A stretch of 64,000 nucleotides of DNA from Mycoplasmopsis sturni DSM 22021 (GTDB taxonomy: Bacteria; Bacillota_I; Bacilli_A; Mycoplasmatales; Metamycoplasmataceae). The position numbers and the translations under genes are program-made. Shown here in pieces: positions 21,313 through 32,814 of this stretch. Numbering within the stretch: position 1 is the stretch's first letter; every line of letters starts with the position of its first letter. The notes beneath the pieces are model-generated. The model was not told the origin of the DNA. It searched no databases and saw only the letters and a list, made by a program, of their open reading frames with translations. The DNA lies in contig NZ_JNIZ01000004.1 of assembly GCF_000701485.1 (NCBI RefSeq), forward strand, positions 23,748-87,747. The letters are read 5' to 3'.

Positions 21313-23199
21313 CTATCCGATGGCTACATCTTCTTCTACATAGTCATAATAAACGTTGTGACTATGTTTTTTCTTTCAAACAAATAAAAGCGAACTAATT
21401 CCAAATTGTCCTATAAACATTAATATGGTAATAGCGATTTTTGAAGCGGCATTGAAATATGGTGTCAATCCTGAAGATAGTCCTGTTGTTCCAAAGGCGC
21501 TAAAGACTTCAAAATAAACTTGTTCTAATTTAAAGGAATCAACTGAAGAAGCTATTTTTCCATCGATTTTTTCGATTCCAAAAGATTTGATTCCATTAGG
21601 TTGATAAACGTCTAAACTAGTTGTACAAATTGCGGCGATTACAAAGACGATAATTAAACTAATTATAAAAACTTGCATGGCCGCAAAAATATTATCTCTT
21701 GAAATTGCTCTTCAGAAGATTCGAATTCTTTTTTCTCCTCTAAAAGTTGCAATAATTGACATTAAAATAATAGCAAAAGTGGTTGTTCTAATTCCGCCAC
21801 CTGTACTTGATGGAGCAGCACCAATAAACATCATAATAGAGTAAGTAATATAACTGCTATAAGTGAAATCATTAATTCCAATAGTATAAAAACCAGCACT
21901 TCTAGTAGATAAGGAAGTAAATAATATTCCAAAGATAATTTGACCTTTAGTACCATACATTTTTCCATTATCAAGATAAGGTTTTAGAATTTGTTGATAT
22001 TTGAGAACCATTTCATGTTCAATTATTCCGGCATTTGGTTTTGTTTGTAATAAAACAGAATCGCCTGCTCTTATTGGAAGATCTTTTCAGGAAGTTTGTC
22101 AAATATAAGTATCCAATGGAATTTTTTGGTTTATAGATTCTTGAATTAAGTTAGTATCGGCTTTATTATATAAATAAAGTTGGTAGGCATATTGGTGTTG
22201 TACATCATTTTTAATATAAATTTTATTTCACGCACTGTTTGCATCACGTGAAATAATTTCAAATATTAATGTGATACCAAATCCAACAAGTAAAATTAAA
22301 ACATAAATAATTAGTGAAATTTTAGTAAATAACGTAAATTTGTAATAACCTCTTTTACGTTTTATTTTATGTAAAATTCAACCTTTAATATCATAAAGAA
22401 CCGGATAACCTAGCCCTCCAATAACAAATAGTATGATAAAACAAATTTGAACAAAATAATCACCATAAAATTGCATTAATGAGTTCCCGCTTAAAATATC
22501 AAATCCAGCATTATTAATTGCTGAAATAGTTTGAAAGAACCCAAAACGGAAAGCGTTTTCTCAATTATGGTGAGCTTTTATGAAACCTTCTCCACCATTT
22601 TGGTCCTTAAGGTATTGAATTAAACCAGGTGTTGTTTGAGCATCTGGGGCAAAGTAAAAATATAGACTTAAGGTAAAACCAAAAATAATAATTGTAATAA
22701 AGAGAAATTTCAATGAAGAAATAACAATAGCAGCTACTTTTGCATCATCTTGCCCGCCTCTTTCTGTTTGAACCAATTTAACATCTCTCAAGGTTAAGGT
22801 ATTTCTTCTAAAAATAAAATTAAAGATAAATAGCTTTAGAGCAAAAATCCCAATTCCTCCAGCCAAAATTAACATTGCAATTATAAATTGACCAAAAACA
22901 TTAAATTGGCTAAAAGTAGGCTTGACAGTTAAACCAGTATCACTAAAAGCACTTGAAGCTGTAAAAACTGCATCAATAAAACTGATTTTAGCTACTGGAT
23001 CACCTGTAAGTGGGTGAATTTCGTTTTGACTAAAGGGTGCTCAAAGCAATAATGTAGCAATTAGCACTATAAAAAAATACACAAATAACAAGTATTTGAG
23101 TTTTGAGAGGTTATTTTTAAAGCGATTCAAGTTATTTCATAAACGAACAAAAAAGCTTTTGGAATAACTAAATAACTTTTTATGATCTAATTTCGGCAT
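21313..23199 (-). CDS. ktrB: Potassium uptake membrane subunit KtrB (TrkH family)
   Basis: KtrB is the ion-conducting subunit of the Na-dependent K uptake system. The 628-residue protein has four recognisable M1-P-M2 repeats with pore loops TASSAFSDTGL, AISNAGFDIL, STRSAGFYTIG and SAFGTTGLSSG, each with the conserved selectivity-filter Gly. It is longer than typical KtrB (about 450) because of a large insertion between the second and third repeats, roughly residues 270-390, seen also in other mycoplasmas. Many Trp codons are TGA. It pairs with ktrA directly downstream. Confidence 0.93.
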
Positions 23200-23209
23200 T
23201 GTTTACCAA

Positions 23210-23518
23210 TTATTTTTTATCGTATTTACTATTTTTAACTGAACGCATAATTTGTCTAATTTGTGTTTCAGATGCTGTTCTTCCCATTTGTTGGAACATA
23301 ACACGAATTTGTTTTTCTGTAATTGGAGGGTTTTCCTTGATTTGTTTTTCGAACATTCTTTTTACAAGGAAAAAAGTTAGTAGACCAACGATTAAAGCTA
23401 CAAGAATGATAATTCCGACAATCATTGCTCCAAAACTAACTGGTGACATTGATACATAATTTGATGAAGTTGTTGTAACAGTTGTGCTGTCTGCATAATA
23501 AGCAAGAGTGGATAACAT
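23210..23518 (-). CDS. UPF0154 (YneF-type) membrane protein
   Basis: This 102-residue protein has one membrane helix (about residues 28-53) followed by the conserved UPF0154 signature: KENPPITEKQIRVMFQQMGR and SETQIRQIMRSVKN. The function is unknown in all bacteria. The N-terminal 25 residues (Thr/Ser rich) are longer than in Bacillus YneF. AAGGAGAATT supports the start at 23518. It lies 10 bases before ktrB, so it is likely co-transcribed with the potassium genes. Confidence 0.88.
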   Translation of the reverse strand: MLSTLAYYADSTTVTTTSSNYVSMSPVSFGAMIVGIIILVALIVGLLTFFLVKRMFEKQIKENPPITEKQIRVMFQQMGRTASETQIRQIMRSVKNSKYDKK

Positions 23519-23600
23519 AAATTCTCCTTAAAGTGTATAAATATAAATTTAAATATTATTTAAATTTTAACATATTAAATTATTTTTCGCAATTTTAAGG

Positions 23601-23627
23601 ATATAGAAAAAGCTCAATATTGAGCTT
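23601..23627 (-). terminator. Intrinsic terminator at the M42 peptidase stop
   Basis: The palindrome AAGCTCAATATTGAGCTT overlaps the stop codon and is followed by a U-rich tract on the minus strand. Confidence 0.75.
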
Positions 23628-24708
23628 ATTTATAGGTAATTTTTTGATATTCTTGGCTATTAAAATCTTTTAAAAAGTTTACTAATAGGTCCCCTGCGGC
23701 CATTAAATCAGAAATAGAACACACACCAATTGGACTGTGTAAATATCTTTGAGGAAGAGAAATTGTTAACGTTGCTGCTCCACCTTTTGCATATTGAAGT
23801 TCATGTGCATCAGTTCCACCTCCCATTGCAACAAACTTATAAGCGGGAATATCGTGGATTTTAGCTGTTTTAACAAAGAAATCAATTAGTTTAGGATCCA
23901 TTAAAGTTCCGCCATCTTTAATTCTTAAAGCTGCCCCAGCGAATAATTTAGTAGTTCCAGGAATTGTATTTGGGGTATCGTGTGAACTTGTAGTGTCTAA
24001 AGCAATTGCAACTTGAGGATTTACCAATGATACCGATGTTTTAGCTCCTCTGGTTCCAACTTCTTCTTGAACGGTCCCAACTAAATATAAATTAACATCT
24101 AAATCTAAATCAGCCACTTGTGAAGCCACGTAATCTAAGACGGTTACACCAGCACGGTTATCCATTGCTTTTCCACCAATTAAATCTTCGTTTTTGAAAT
24201 AAATTGTTTCACCAGAGAGATAAATACGATTGCCAACTGAAACATTGTTATCAAGTGCTTCTTGCTTATTTTTAAAACCAAAGTCTACATATAAATCATT
24301 ATTTGTCATTGCTTTTGCAATTTCTTCACTTTTCATAATATGAATTGATGTGTGACCAAAAACGCCAATAAATTCTTCATTTAAATCATTAATTAATTTT
24401 GCTTTAGTCCCAATTACAGTGCTTGCTCAAATACCACCAATAGGACTAACTAAAATTTGACCATTAGCGTGGATATCACGAACAATATATCCAACTTCAT
24501 CCATATGAGCGGCAATCATAACTTTGGGAGCATTAGGGTTTTTTGATTTTTTATAAATAATTAAAGAACCAAAATTATCACGAGAAAATTCAAAATTAGG
24601 ATGCGCTAAATTTTTCTTTAAAGCTTTTACAACTGGCTCTTCATAACGAGACATTGCTTCAAGTTCCATGTATTGAACTAATCTTTGTTTAAATTCTTGT
24701 TTGTTCAT
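23626..24708 (-). CDS. M42 family metallo-aminopeptidase
   Basis: M42 enzymes are cytosolic dizinc aminopeptidases (glutamyl aminopeptidase, PepA/FrvX-like) that trim peptides taken up from the host. The 360-residue protein is full length with the metal-ligand and catalytic segments in order: AAHMDEVG (His, Asp), GGKAMDNRAG (bridging Asp), QEEVGTRGA (catalytic Glu pair), ALDTTSSHDTP (Asp), and GGGTDAHELQ (His). Its ATG overlaps the stop of the upstream DUF2779 gene (TAATG), so the two are translationally coupled. Confidence 0.94.
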
Positions 24709-27074
24709 TATTCTCCTATTCTTTGTAATTCAATTTTACCTTCTTTTAAAGTATATTGAAATTGCGGGTATTTGGTTTTGTCAATTTGATATTCAAAATC
24801 ATTGATTTCAGGAAATTTCGCACGAATAATTTCCATTATAAATTCATAAACCATAATCATTGCTTTAACATCATTGTGACAATATTTTGCAAGTTCATTT
24901 TTTATTTTATTTCACTGGGCATCTCCGGTTATTTTATGGTATCGCAAAATTGCTTCATCCATTGCCATTGTCCCTTTTTGAATTATTAAATCACTATATG
25001 GTGTAATCATGGTTTTGAGTTCTAATTTATTGCTTGTAATAAGTTTTTCGACTTTTTTAATTGAACCATAAAACTTAAGATCTTTTAAGAAAATAGATAA
25101 TTTCCCAGCAAATGGATGTTTTTCTAAATTTTGGTCAATATTTAAAGGGTGAATTCCATTTGGAGTGATATCAAAAGCGAAAATATCTTTTGGAATTGCT
25201 ATATTTCTATAGCTAAAACAATCATAAAGATCGATAGTATTGTTATTAATATGCATTATTATTCGAGTAAAATCATCAATAGTACCAACGTTTTGCTTAA
25301 ATCAGTGAGCGAATTCAGATACACTAGAATTTTCGGTGTCTTTTATCACATTTTTAATAATTTCTAGAATTTCCTTGTTTCTAGTATTTTCGTAGCTTTT
25401 GTTATAAACAACATAATAATCAGCTTTGTTTGAGTAAATACTTAAAATCAATTCAACAAGTTTTTGGTATGAAATATCAATAGTATCTATAACTATATCT
25501 TCTGAATTAACAACTTTACCATTAATTGTTTCAATTACCGAAACTTGTGAGACAACTTGTTGAGAAGTTCCGGTGTAATCTAAGATAGGAAAAACATCAC
25601 TAAATCCTTCGTAGTCATACCAAATAATACGAGCATTTTTATAGTGTAATTGAGCAATCGTATTGATGGTATTGAATTGGAAGAAATTTGGAGTTAAATT
25701 ATAATTTTCTTTAGTTTGAAGGTGATGTTCAATTTTCGTTTTTTTGAAGTGGAAAGGCATAAATACTCTTGAAGAATATTCTAAAAATAAATCTCCCATT
25801 AAGTATTTATAAATTGCTAATTCTAATTCTTTTGAATCGATAAAAATAGAATCAATTGTTACATTATCTGAATTAAATTGTCCGATAAAACCTGAACTTA
25901 GAAAATTATGGATTTTTTGATTAATATCAAATGTATCATCTTTTTCGAAAAAATAACCAATGTCATTTCAAATATATTTAGAACCAAAAGTGAAATATGA
26001 TTTTTCAATTAACTCAAAATAAAATTGACTATTTTCAAATATTTGATCTTTTGTCTTGGTATTGTGGGGATTTTTAATAAGCATACGAAGATCACCGTTA
26101 TTTCTTAGTGTTTCGTATTGATCTAAATTTTTAGGATATAAAGAATTATTTTCGTCAAATAATCTGGTACGAACATCTAAATTACGCATTCTTGCAACGT
26201 TATAAAAACTATATTGACCATTAGGGTCGAATTTACCAGTAGGATCATATAATAAGAAATCTCCTGATGCCTTGATGATTGAACGAGCAATTAATTCATG
26301 TTCACTTAATTTGTTGTTTTTTGTGATGCTAGCTTTTTTAGCAGGAATGGCAGAAAAACTCTCAAAATATTGCATTGCACCAGCTTTGGTATTTTTTAAA
26401 ATCAAAGATACAGGATCTAAGATAATTAATGATAATGATTGGATTTTAGTAATTTTACTAATAACATCATAGTGATAAATAAATCGATAAAATTCTTTTT
26501 TTGTTGAATTTTTTGTAAATCCTTGCAAAGAAATTTTCTTTAATTCTTTATCAAATAACAAGGCTCTTGCAACATATTGAAATTTATTTTGTTGATTTTC
26601 TCTTATGTATTGAAAAACCGGATTTACAATAAGGCGAATTTTAGGGTTATTTAAAGCATCTAAAGTTTTTTGAACAGCTAGTTCTGTTTTGCTTAAAAGA
26701 ATAACTAAAATCTCTTCAGACTCAATTTTATATTTTTGGGCATAAAATTTCCAAGATTCTTCTTCCATTTTCTTGTATGTTTTTCGTTTAACATCATTTA
26801 CAGAATTGATAGATTCAACTCCTTGGAGATTATTATTTGCTATTAAAAAACTACCAAAATCATGCTCAACTTCATCTTCATCTAATTCGTTTTCATCTTC
26901 TAATAAAGCTCTGATTTTATTAAAATCAGATTCAGTATTTCATTTTAGTTTGTATTGATCTCCGACAATGTTATTAATTAATTCTTGATCGCTATTACCT
27001 GCTCAAATTAAAGCTGGATTATTTCAAAAAACCCTTTTAAATCTCGGTCATGAAACTACTACTGTGTCTTTCAT
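24708..27074 (-). CDS. DUF2779 (UU173-type) nuclease-like protein
   Basis: This 788-residue protein belongs to the UU173/DUF2779 type found in mollicutes. The C-terminal third (from about residue 445) shows a DEDD-like 3'-5' exonuclease pattern: WYDYEGF (Asp-x-Glu), YNKSYENTRN, an Asp-containing NTIDLYD, and YCHNDVKAMIMVYEF. The N-terminal 400 residues include KEFYRFIYHYDVISK and FENSQFYFELIEKSYFTFGSKYI (cf. PD-(D/E)XK-linked proteins) but I cannot assign a fold. The biochemical role is untested; nuclease activity is inference. The start at 27074 follows GAGGCAAA. It overlaps the M42 peptidase start. Confidence 0.82.
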
Positions 27075-27181
27075 TTTGCCTCTATTTTGAATTATTCTTT
27101 ATAATTTTTTAAAAATTATAAACTATTTTCTAGATCGGTGATATTTCGATGTATATTATTCCAAAAATTGTAAGCAATATG

Positions 27182-27187
27182 TATAAT
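27182..27187 (+). promoter_or_regulatory. rbfA promoter -10 box, leaderless
   Basis: TATAAT ends 10 bases before the rbfA ATG, leaving at most 3-4 untranslated bases and no room for a Shine-Dalgarno sequence. Confidence 0.6.
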
Positions 27188-27197
27188 ATTAAATGTT

Positions 27198-27536
27198 ATG
27201 AACAATGTAAATTTATCTAGAAAAGAATCACAAGTTCAACAACTTGTTGCTAATATTTTAGTCAATAATATTACTAATGCAAATGTTATTGACCCAATTG
27301 TTATTGATGCAAAACTTACAAATGACTTATCTCATCTCAAAGTGTATGTATCTCTTTCGGGAAATTCACAAAAAGGTATTGAAGCATTAAATAATGCTTC
27401 TGGTTATGTACGCTCAATTTTGGCTAAAAGCCTTAATTGAAGAAAAGTTCCACAGGTTCATTTTTATTTAGATGAAGTAACTGATCATGGAATGAAAATT
27501 GATGCTATTTTAAATAAAATTAAAAATGAAAATTAA
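27198..27536 (+). CDS. rbfA: Ribosome-binding factor A
   Basis: RbfA is a KH-type protein needed for late 30S maturation around the 16S 5' domain. The 112-residue protein has the family features VQQLVANILVNNI, SHLKVYVSLSG, the interrupted Ala kink (NNASGYVRSILAKSL) and RKVPQVHFYLDE near the C-terminus. One internal TGA is Trp, so only two thirds is visible under the standard code. The promoter places it as a leaderless mRNA. A lipoprotein gene follows 32 bases later. Confidence 0.92.
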
Positions 27537-27568
27537 AACACGAAAATAACTATGATACGAAAGGAATT

Positions 27569-28093
27569 ATGAAGAGAATTTTAAAAAAATTATGAATTGC
27601 ACCTAGTGTATTGACCCCTCTTGTGGCTATTGCTTGCCAAGACCCTAATAATGCCAATGTTTTGGAAATTCGCATTAATTATCAAAATAAAACATTATTA
27701 AATAGTCAAGGCTTAGAAATTTCTATTGAAACTGAAAAATTAATTAATCAATTATTATCTTTAAATCCAGAAAAAGAATTTAAAGATGAATTTTCAATAT
27801 ATAAAGCATACTTAGAAAGAGAAGCTTCTGTAGAAAAAGATAAATATTCCAAATCAGAACTTCAAGAAGTTATTGATTTCAAAACTAATTTCAAAAAATT
27901 ATATGATGCTCTTTTAATGGTTCAAAATCCAGTTACTAAAATTGAAGGTTTAGAAGAGTTAAGAAACATTTTAAATTTACAAAAAAATATTGTAGCGCAA
28001 GTTCAGGGTTCTGTTAACTCTCAACAAAAAATTAGAATTGTTGTTGAAAACTTTAATTCGTTAATTGAAAGTCTTAAAAATAAAAGAGCATAA
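27569..28093 (+). CDS. Small lipoprotein of unknown function
   Basis: This 174-residue protein starts with a lipoprotein signal peptide (MKRILKKLW, then an apolar stretch) ending in the lipobox AIAC at residues 20-23, so it should be lipidated on Cys23 and exposed on the membrane. The mature part is helical, rich in Glu/Lys/Gln, with no family I know. AAGGAATT precedes the ATG. A terminator overlaps its stop codon. It may be co-transcribed with rbfA. Confidence 0.8.
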
Positions 28094-28112
28094 TTTTCTT
28101 TTGCTCTTTTTT
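28082..28112 (+). terminator. Intrinsic terminator overlapping the lipoprotein stop
   Basis: The stem AAAAGAGCA / TGCTCTTTT has an 11-base loop and a T-run, and the stem includes the end of the coding sequence. Confidence 0.8.
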
Positions 28113-28374
28113 GTTTTCAATTAATTTAAGATTTTATTGATTGAATCTTATTTTATTTTTGCTTATTTTATAGACAAAAATAGCATAAAAAACTTTTAAT
28201 GAATTCTATTTTTTTGATAAAATAAAAAAGCATAAATTACAGCAGTTTATTATTTTTAAGAAATAATTTTGATATGTTCAATTTTGATAGTAGGGATGCT
28301 GAAATACTGAAATCATTAAACCAAAATTACTTAATTAGAAATAAACTTTCTCTTTATGCAGAAGGGAAATAAAA
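28094..28374 (+). promoter_or_regulatory. Upstream region of rpsD
   Basis: The 281-base gap carries TAAAAT-like boxes near 28219 and a leader of about 130 bases with the segment AGTAGGGATGCTGAAATACT (28291-28310). S4 autoregulates its own operon through such leaders in other bacteria. I could not fold this one convincingly into a known S4 element. Confidence 0.35.
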
Positions 28375-28974
28375 ATGTCAAGATATACAGGACCTGTTTT
28401 TAAAATTTCTCGTCGTCTTGGGCACTCAATTCTTGAAACAGGAAAAGAGTTTGCTAAAGGAAGAAAAAGAACTTATGCACCAGGACAACATGGAAATAGA
28501 AGAGTAAAACTTTCAGATTATGGACTTCACCTTTATGAAAAACAAAAAGTAAAACACACTTTTGGGATTTCAGAAAAACAACTTAGAAAAACTTACGAAA
28601 AAGCTATTAAAATTAAAGGAGTTACCGGTACCAACTTGCTTCAATTACTTGAATCAAGACTTGATAATGTTGTATACCGTGCTGGATTTGCTTCAACAAG
28701 AAGACAAGCACGTCAACTTGTAAACCACGGTCACTTTACTTTAAATGGCAAAAAAGCTGACATTCCTTCAATGTTAGTTCGTCCAGGTGATGTTGTTCTT
28801 ATGAAAGAAAAATTAACTAAAAACCAATATGTAACTGATTCAATGGCTGCTAAAAATGCTGCTTCATGATTGACAAGAAAAGACTTTAGTGTAAAATTTG
28901 ATCGTTTACCAGAAAGAACAGAAATGCATACAGAAATTAAAGATGCATTAGTTGTTGAGTTCTACGCTAAGTAG
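28375..28974 (+). CDS. rpsD: 30S ribosomal protein S4
   Basis: S4 nucleates 30S assembly on 16S rRNA. The 199-residue protein has the N-terminal [26 protein letters not shown], and the S4 RNA-binding domain with [30 protein letters not shown]. One TGA-encoded Trp (at 28867) splits the frame under the standard code. GAAGGGAAAT is the ribosome-binding site. It is followed by rpmE 17 bases later. Confidence 0.97.
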
Positions 28975-28991
28975 TCAGGAGAATATAGATT

Positions 28992-29201
28992 ATGAAAAAA
29001 GATATTCACCCACAATACTTTACAGTTGAAGTTACTTGTTCAACTTGTCAAAAACAATTTACATTTGGTTCAGTTAAAAAACAATTCTCAGTTGATGTTT
29101 GTTCAGGATGCCACCCTATTTACACAGGGAACCGTTCACAAGCAAAAGCAACCGGAAGAATTGACAAATTCAACAAACGTCTTGAAAAGAAACAAAAATA
29201 A
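28992..29201 (+). CDS. rpmE: 50S ribosomal protein L31 (zinc type)
   Basis: L31 bridges the two ribosomal subunits. The 69-residue product begins MKKDIHPQYF and has two CxxC pairs, CSTC at about 16-19 and CSGC at about 37-40, so it is the zinc-binding form, followed by HPIYTG. CAGGAG is its ribosome-binding site. It is co-transcribed with rpsD and ends at a terminator. Confidence 0.96.
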   Translation: MKKDIHPQYFTVEVTCSTCQKQFTFGSVKKQFSVDVCSGCHPIYTGNRSQAKATGRIDKFNKRLEKKQK

Positions 29202-29217
29202 TTCTTTTCAAATTATT

Positions 29218-29246
29218 AAAATCACACTTAATTGTGTGATTTTTTA
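29218..29246 (+). terminator. Intrinsic terminator after rpmE
   Basis: The stem ATCACAC / GTGTGAT is followed by TTTTTT. Confidence 0.85.
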
Positions 29247-29471
29247 TTTTATCTAAAAAGCTAATGAAGTAAAATTAAAGGCATTTAATTTATCTTTGAC
29301 TTTTTATTTTTATAAAATTTATTTTTATAGATTCATCAACAAAATTAATAAATTTCATGAAATAAAACTAAATAAAGGGAATTTATTAGGAAAAATGTGA
29401 AAAATGATGAAAATTTTTAATTTTTTATGCAAACCGTAAAAAATTTTTTAATATATTAATGGAGAAGAAAA
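29247..29471. other. AT-rich gap without a recognised gene
   Basis: Between the converging rpmE and fba terminators lie about 225 bases of low-complexity AT-rich sequence. The longest ATG frame is 14 codons (near 29396) and I see no promoter of note. Confidence 0.5.
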
Positions 29472-29493
29472 TAAAAAGCGCCCAAAAGGGCAC
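29472..29493 (-). terminator. Intrinsic terminator after fba
   Basis: On the minus strand GTGCCC-TTTT-GGGCGC is followed by TTTTTATTTTC. One pair is a U-G wobble. Confidence 0.85.
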
Positions 29494-29496
29494 TTA

Positions 29497-30363
29497 TTAA
29501 GCTTTGTTATTTGAGCCGAATTCGTAGATTTTTTCTCTAACAGTTTCGCACATTGCATCAAATCCTGGTTTGTAAAGTTTTCTAGGGTCAAAGTTTTTCC
29601 CTTCAAGGTCTTTACCTGATTCGATGTATGATCTTAATGCTTTGTGGTTTGATTGTTGTAATTCGGTGTTAACATTGATTTTGGTAACTCCAAGTGAAAT
29701 TGCTTTTTTGATTTGTTCTGTAGGAATTCCGCTTCCACCGTGTAATACAATTCCGATTCCAGCAGCATTTGAAATTTCTGATAATGTTTCAAAGCTAAGT
29801 GATTCTCAAGTTGAAGGGTATGGACCATGAATGTTTCCAATACCTGCAGCAAGAACATCAATTCCTAAATCAGCCATTTTTTTAGCTTCAGCTGGATCGG
29901 CAAATTCACCATCTCCTACAATTCCATCTTCTTCTCCACCGATTGTTCCAACTTCTGCTTCAAAAGAAAATCCTTTAGCTTTTGCTAATTTAACTAATTC
30001 TGAAGTTTTTGTGTAGTTTTCTTCGAATGGGAAATGTGATCCATCAAACATAACTGATGTATAACCATCACTTTCAAGAGCTTTTTTTACTCCTTCATAT
30101 GAACCGTGGTCTAAGTGAAGCGCAACGGGGATAGTAATATTTAAGTCTTTAATTAAACCCTTAACCATTCCTGTTACTACATTAAATCCACCCATGTATT
30201 TAAGTGCTCCTTCGCTAGTTGCAACAATAACAGGTGAATTTTCTGCTTGAGCTGTTAAAAGAACTGCTTTAGCTCATTCTAAGTTATTAATGTTAATGTG
30301 AGGAATAGCATATTTTCCTTCTTTTGCTTTTTTAAGCATTTCGCTAGCGTTAACTAATGCCAT
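29497..30363 (-). CDS. fba: Fructose-bisphosphate aldolase, class II
   Basis: This zinc aldolase cleaves fructose-1,6-bisphosphate in glycolysis. The 288-residue protein is the short class IIB type. HLDHGS carries a zinc-ligand His and catalytic Asp region, EAEVGTIGGEEDG follows, and GGSG and NVNTELQ are phosphate/zinc-site segments near the C-terminus. TAAAGGAGAAAAT gives a strong ribosome-binding site. It follows rpoE with 27 bases between them, an order also found in M. pneumoniae (MPN024-MPN025). Confidence 0.96.
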
Positions 30364-30390
30364 ATTTTCTCCTTTAATAAATAAAATAGA

Positions 30391-30648
30391 TTAGAAAACT
30401 TCAAAAGTTTTACTTTTTCATGAACCGTCTTTATTTCTTTCAAAACGTCTATCAACTGTTAAAAGACGATAAAGTTCTCCAATTTTGTCTTTTCTAATAT
30501 CTTCATATGATTTTTCTTCAGTGACAAATTTATCTTCTCATTGGCTTTTTAATTTATCTTCAACAACCTCAAAAATTTGATCAAAGTCAAAACTTTTTGT
30601 AGTGTCTTGAGAAATAACTTCGATTGCTATGTCTAACATCGTTTTCAT
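30391..30648 (-). CDS. rpoE: RNA polymerase delta subunit
   Basis: The delta factor helps RNA polymerase recycle from non-promoter DNA in Firmicutes and mollicutes. This product is only 85 residues: the N-terminal HARE-HTH-like domain with LDIAIEVISQ, FEVVEDKL, and the diagnostic ending VDRRFERNKDGSWKSK. The long acidic C-terminal tail of Bacillus delta is missing here. It is too short to show as a long frame. AAAGGACCGTTT precedes the ATG. It lies immediately upstream of fba. Confidence 0.88.
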
Positions 30649-30860
30649 AAACGGTCCTTTCTAAATGTCTCTTTTTAAATGTAAAACAATTATAATTGTT
30701 TATTATATTTTATAATAATTTATAAATGAAAATATTTCAAAAATTGTAAAAATATTTTTATTTTATTTAAGAATTAATATTAAATTGGTGAAATTATTTT
30801 TAGTCACTTAACTTTAATGTTCCTTACAATAATTACTTAATTAATTTTTCGAAAAAATAA

Positions 30861-30866
30861 TATAAT
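30861..30866 (+). promoter_or_regulatory. cysS promoter -10 box, leaderless
   Basis: TATAAT ends 8 bases before the cysS ATG and there is no Shine-Dalgarno sequence. Confidence 0.65.
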
Positions 30867-30874
30867 TCCAAATT

Positions 30875-32110
30875 ATGAAATATAACATTTATTTATGTGG
30901 TCCAACAGTTTATAATCATGTTCATATTGGCAATATTAGGCCTATTTTATCGATGGATTTAATCTTAAAGGCATTCAAAATTTTAGGTAAAGACTTTTAT
31001 TTTGTTCACAACATAACAGATATTGATGATAAAATTATTGCTCGTGCAATTCAAGAAAATGTTTCTGAAAAAGAAATTTCATCTTTTTATGCAAATGAAT
31101 ACTTACATTTATTGAAAAAATTAAACATCGATACAATTTCAAAAATTGAATATGTTACAGAAAATTTAGGAGCTATTGAAAATTTTGTAAAAGCTCTGTT
31201 ATTGAGTAAGAATGCTTACAAAGGCGAAGGTTCAAATGTTTGGTTTGATGTTTTAAAAAACAAAGACATTTATGGTAAAGTTTCTCATCAAAAAATTGAT
31301 AATATGGTATTTGAAGATAATAATCAAAATAAAAGATTTATGGCCGATTTTGCCCTTTGAAAAAGCACTGATATCGGGATCAAATATAAAACAGAATTTG
31401 GTCTAGGAAGACCAGGATGACATACTGAATGTTGTGCACTCATTTACAAAAATTTTGGAAGTCAAGGTGTAGATATTCATGGTGGAGGAATGGACTTAAC
31501 TTTTCCGCACCATGAAAACGAGAACGTCCAATTTCAAGTCATAACTAGAAACCCAATAGCTAAAAAATGATTACGTACGGGGATGATTAATATCAATGGC
31601 GAAAAAATGTCTAAATCTTTGAATAACTTTATTTTAGCTAAAGATTTTTTAGATAAATATCATCCTGATGTGTTGAAATTTATTATTTTATTAAACTCAT
31701 ACACCGGAATTATTAATATTGATGAAAATTTAATTCACAATATAAATAAAATAATGAATAGAATTAAAAAAATTTATTTTAGTGTTCAATTATATTTATT
31801 TAATAATCAGGGACAAAAACTCACTGCTTATTATGAAGAAACTTATAAAAAAGCCATGACTAATTTAAGTGAAACGCAATTTAATCATTTTATGACTATA
31901 GTTCATGAGCTTGTTAAACAAAGCGCAAAAGATATAGTTAGCGCAAAAACCCTGATAAAGATTTTTGATGACTTAAAATTTGGATTTAGTCAAATCGATT
32001 ATCCAAAATACATTAAAATTTATGATCAATGACAACAATTATTAAGTAAAAAAGAATTTACCAAAGCCGATGAACTAAGATCTATTCTCATCGAAGAGGG
32101 ACTTATTTAA
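30875..32110 (+). CDS. cysS: Cysteinyl-tRNA synthetase
   Basis: CysRS charges tRNA-Cys. The 411-residue protein starts almost at the active site: [16 protein letters not shown] supplies the zinc-ligand Cys8 and the HIGH-like motif at 17-20. GWHTECC and FPHHENE supply further zinc ligands, and KMSKS is intact. About 15-20 N-terminal residues present in longer bacterial enzymes are absent, and the anticodon-binding C-terminal part is short. No upstream in-frame start exists and the promoter sits 8 bases before the ATG, so the short form is real and leaderless. It overlaps rlmB by one base. Confidence 0.95.
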
Positions 32111-32814
32111 TGAAAGAATTAATTATTAGTGGAAAAAACTCTGTTTTAGAAGCGCTTGCTAATAAATTACCAATTACTAATGTATACGTTTCTAAAAAAG
32201 AAAACATTAAACTTTTTAAGGATTTTAATGTTTCTGTAGAGTTAAAGGATATTGATTTTCTTAATCAATTATCAAAAGAAAATCACCAAGGATTTTTAGC
32301 GAAGCTATCTCATTTAAATTATCGTGACTTAGAATTTTTAATTAAACGTAAACCTGAAGCTGTTTTAATGTTAGATAAAATTCAAGATCCTCATAATTTA
32401 GGTGCGATAATTAGAACTGCAAATGCAGCTGGAATTCATGATATTATCTTACCTAAAGAAAACTCTTCTGACATCAATAATACTGTTTTGAAAGTTTCAA
32501 GTGGTGGCTTTGTTGGTATGAATTTTTATCGTGTTAACTCACTAAGCGCAACTGTTGTAAAGCTAAAAAAGAATGGTTATTGAGCTTATGCAACAACATT
32601 AGATAAAAATTCGTTACCTCATAATCAAGTGGAATATAATAAACCTTCAATTCTCATTATTGGCAACGAAGGGAATGGAGTTTCAAAAAGCGTTTTATCT
32701 GTTGTGGATCAAACCATTTATATAGAGCAATTTGGGACCGTTCAATCATTAAATGCCTCTGTCGCAACAGGTATTATCCTTTTTGATTTTATTAATGGCT
32801 CATCAAGGAAATAG
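32110..32814 (+). CDS. rlmB: 23S rRNA 2'-O-ribose methyltransferase, RlmB/TrmH family
   Basis: This SPOUT enzyme uses S-adenosylmethionine to methylate a ribose in 23S rRNA (G2251 in E. coli for RlmB). The 234-residue protein has the N-terminal substrate-binding domain and the three SpoU motifs: LDKIQDPHNLGAIIRTA, IIGNEGNGVS, and QSLNASVATGIILF at the C-terminus. Start overlaps the cysS stop (TAATG). The cysS-rlmB pair matches the Bacillus cysS-mrnC-rlmB-yacP-sigH cluster without mrnC. Confidence 0.93.
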
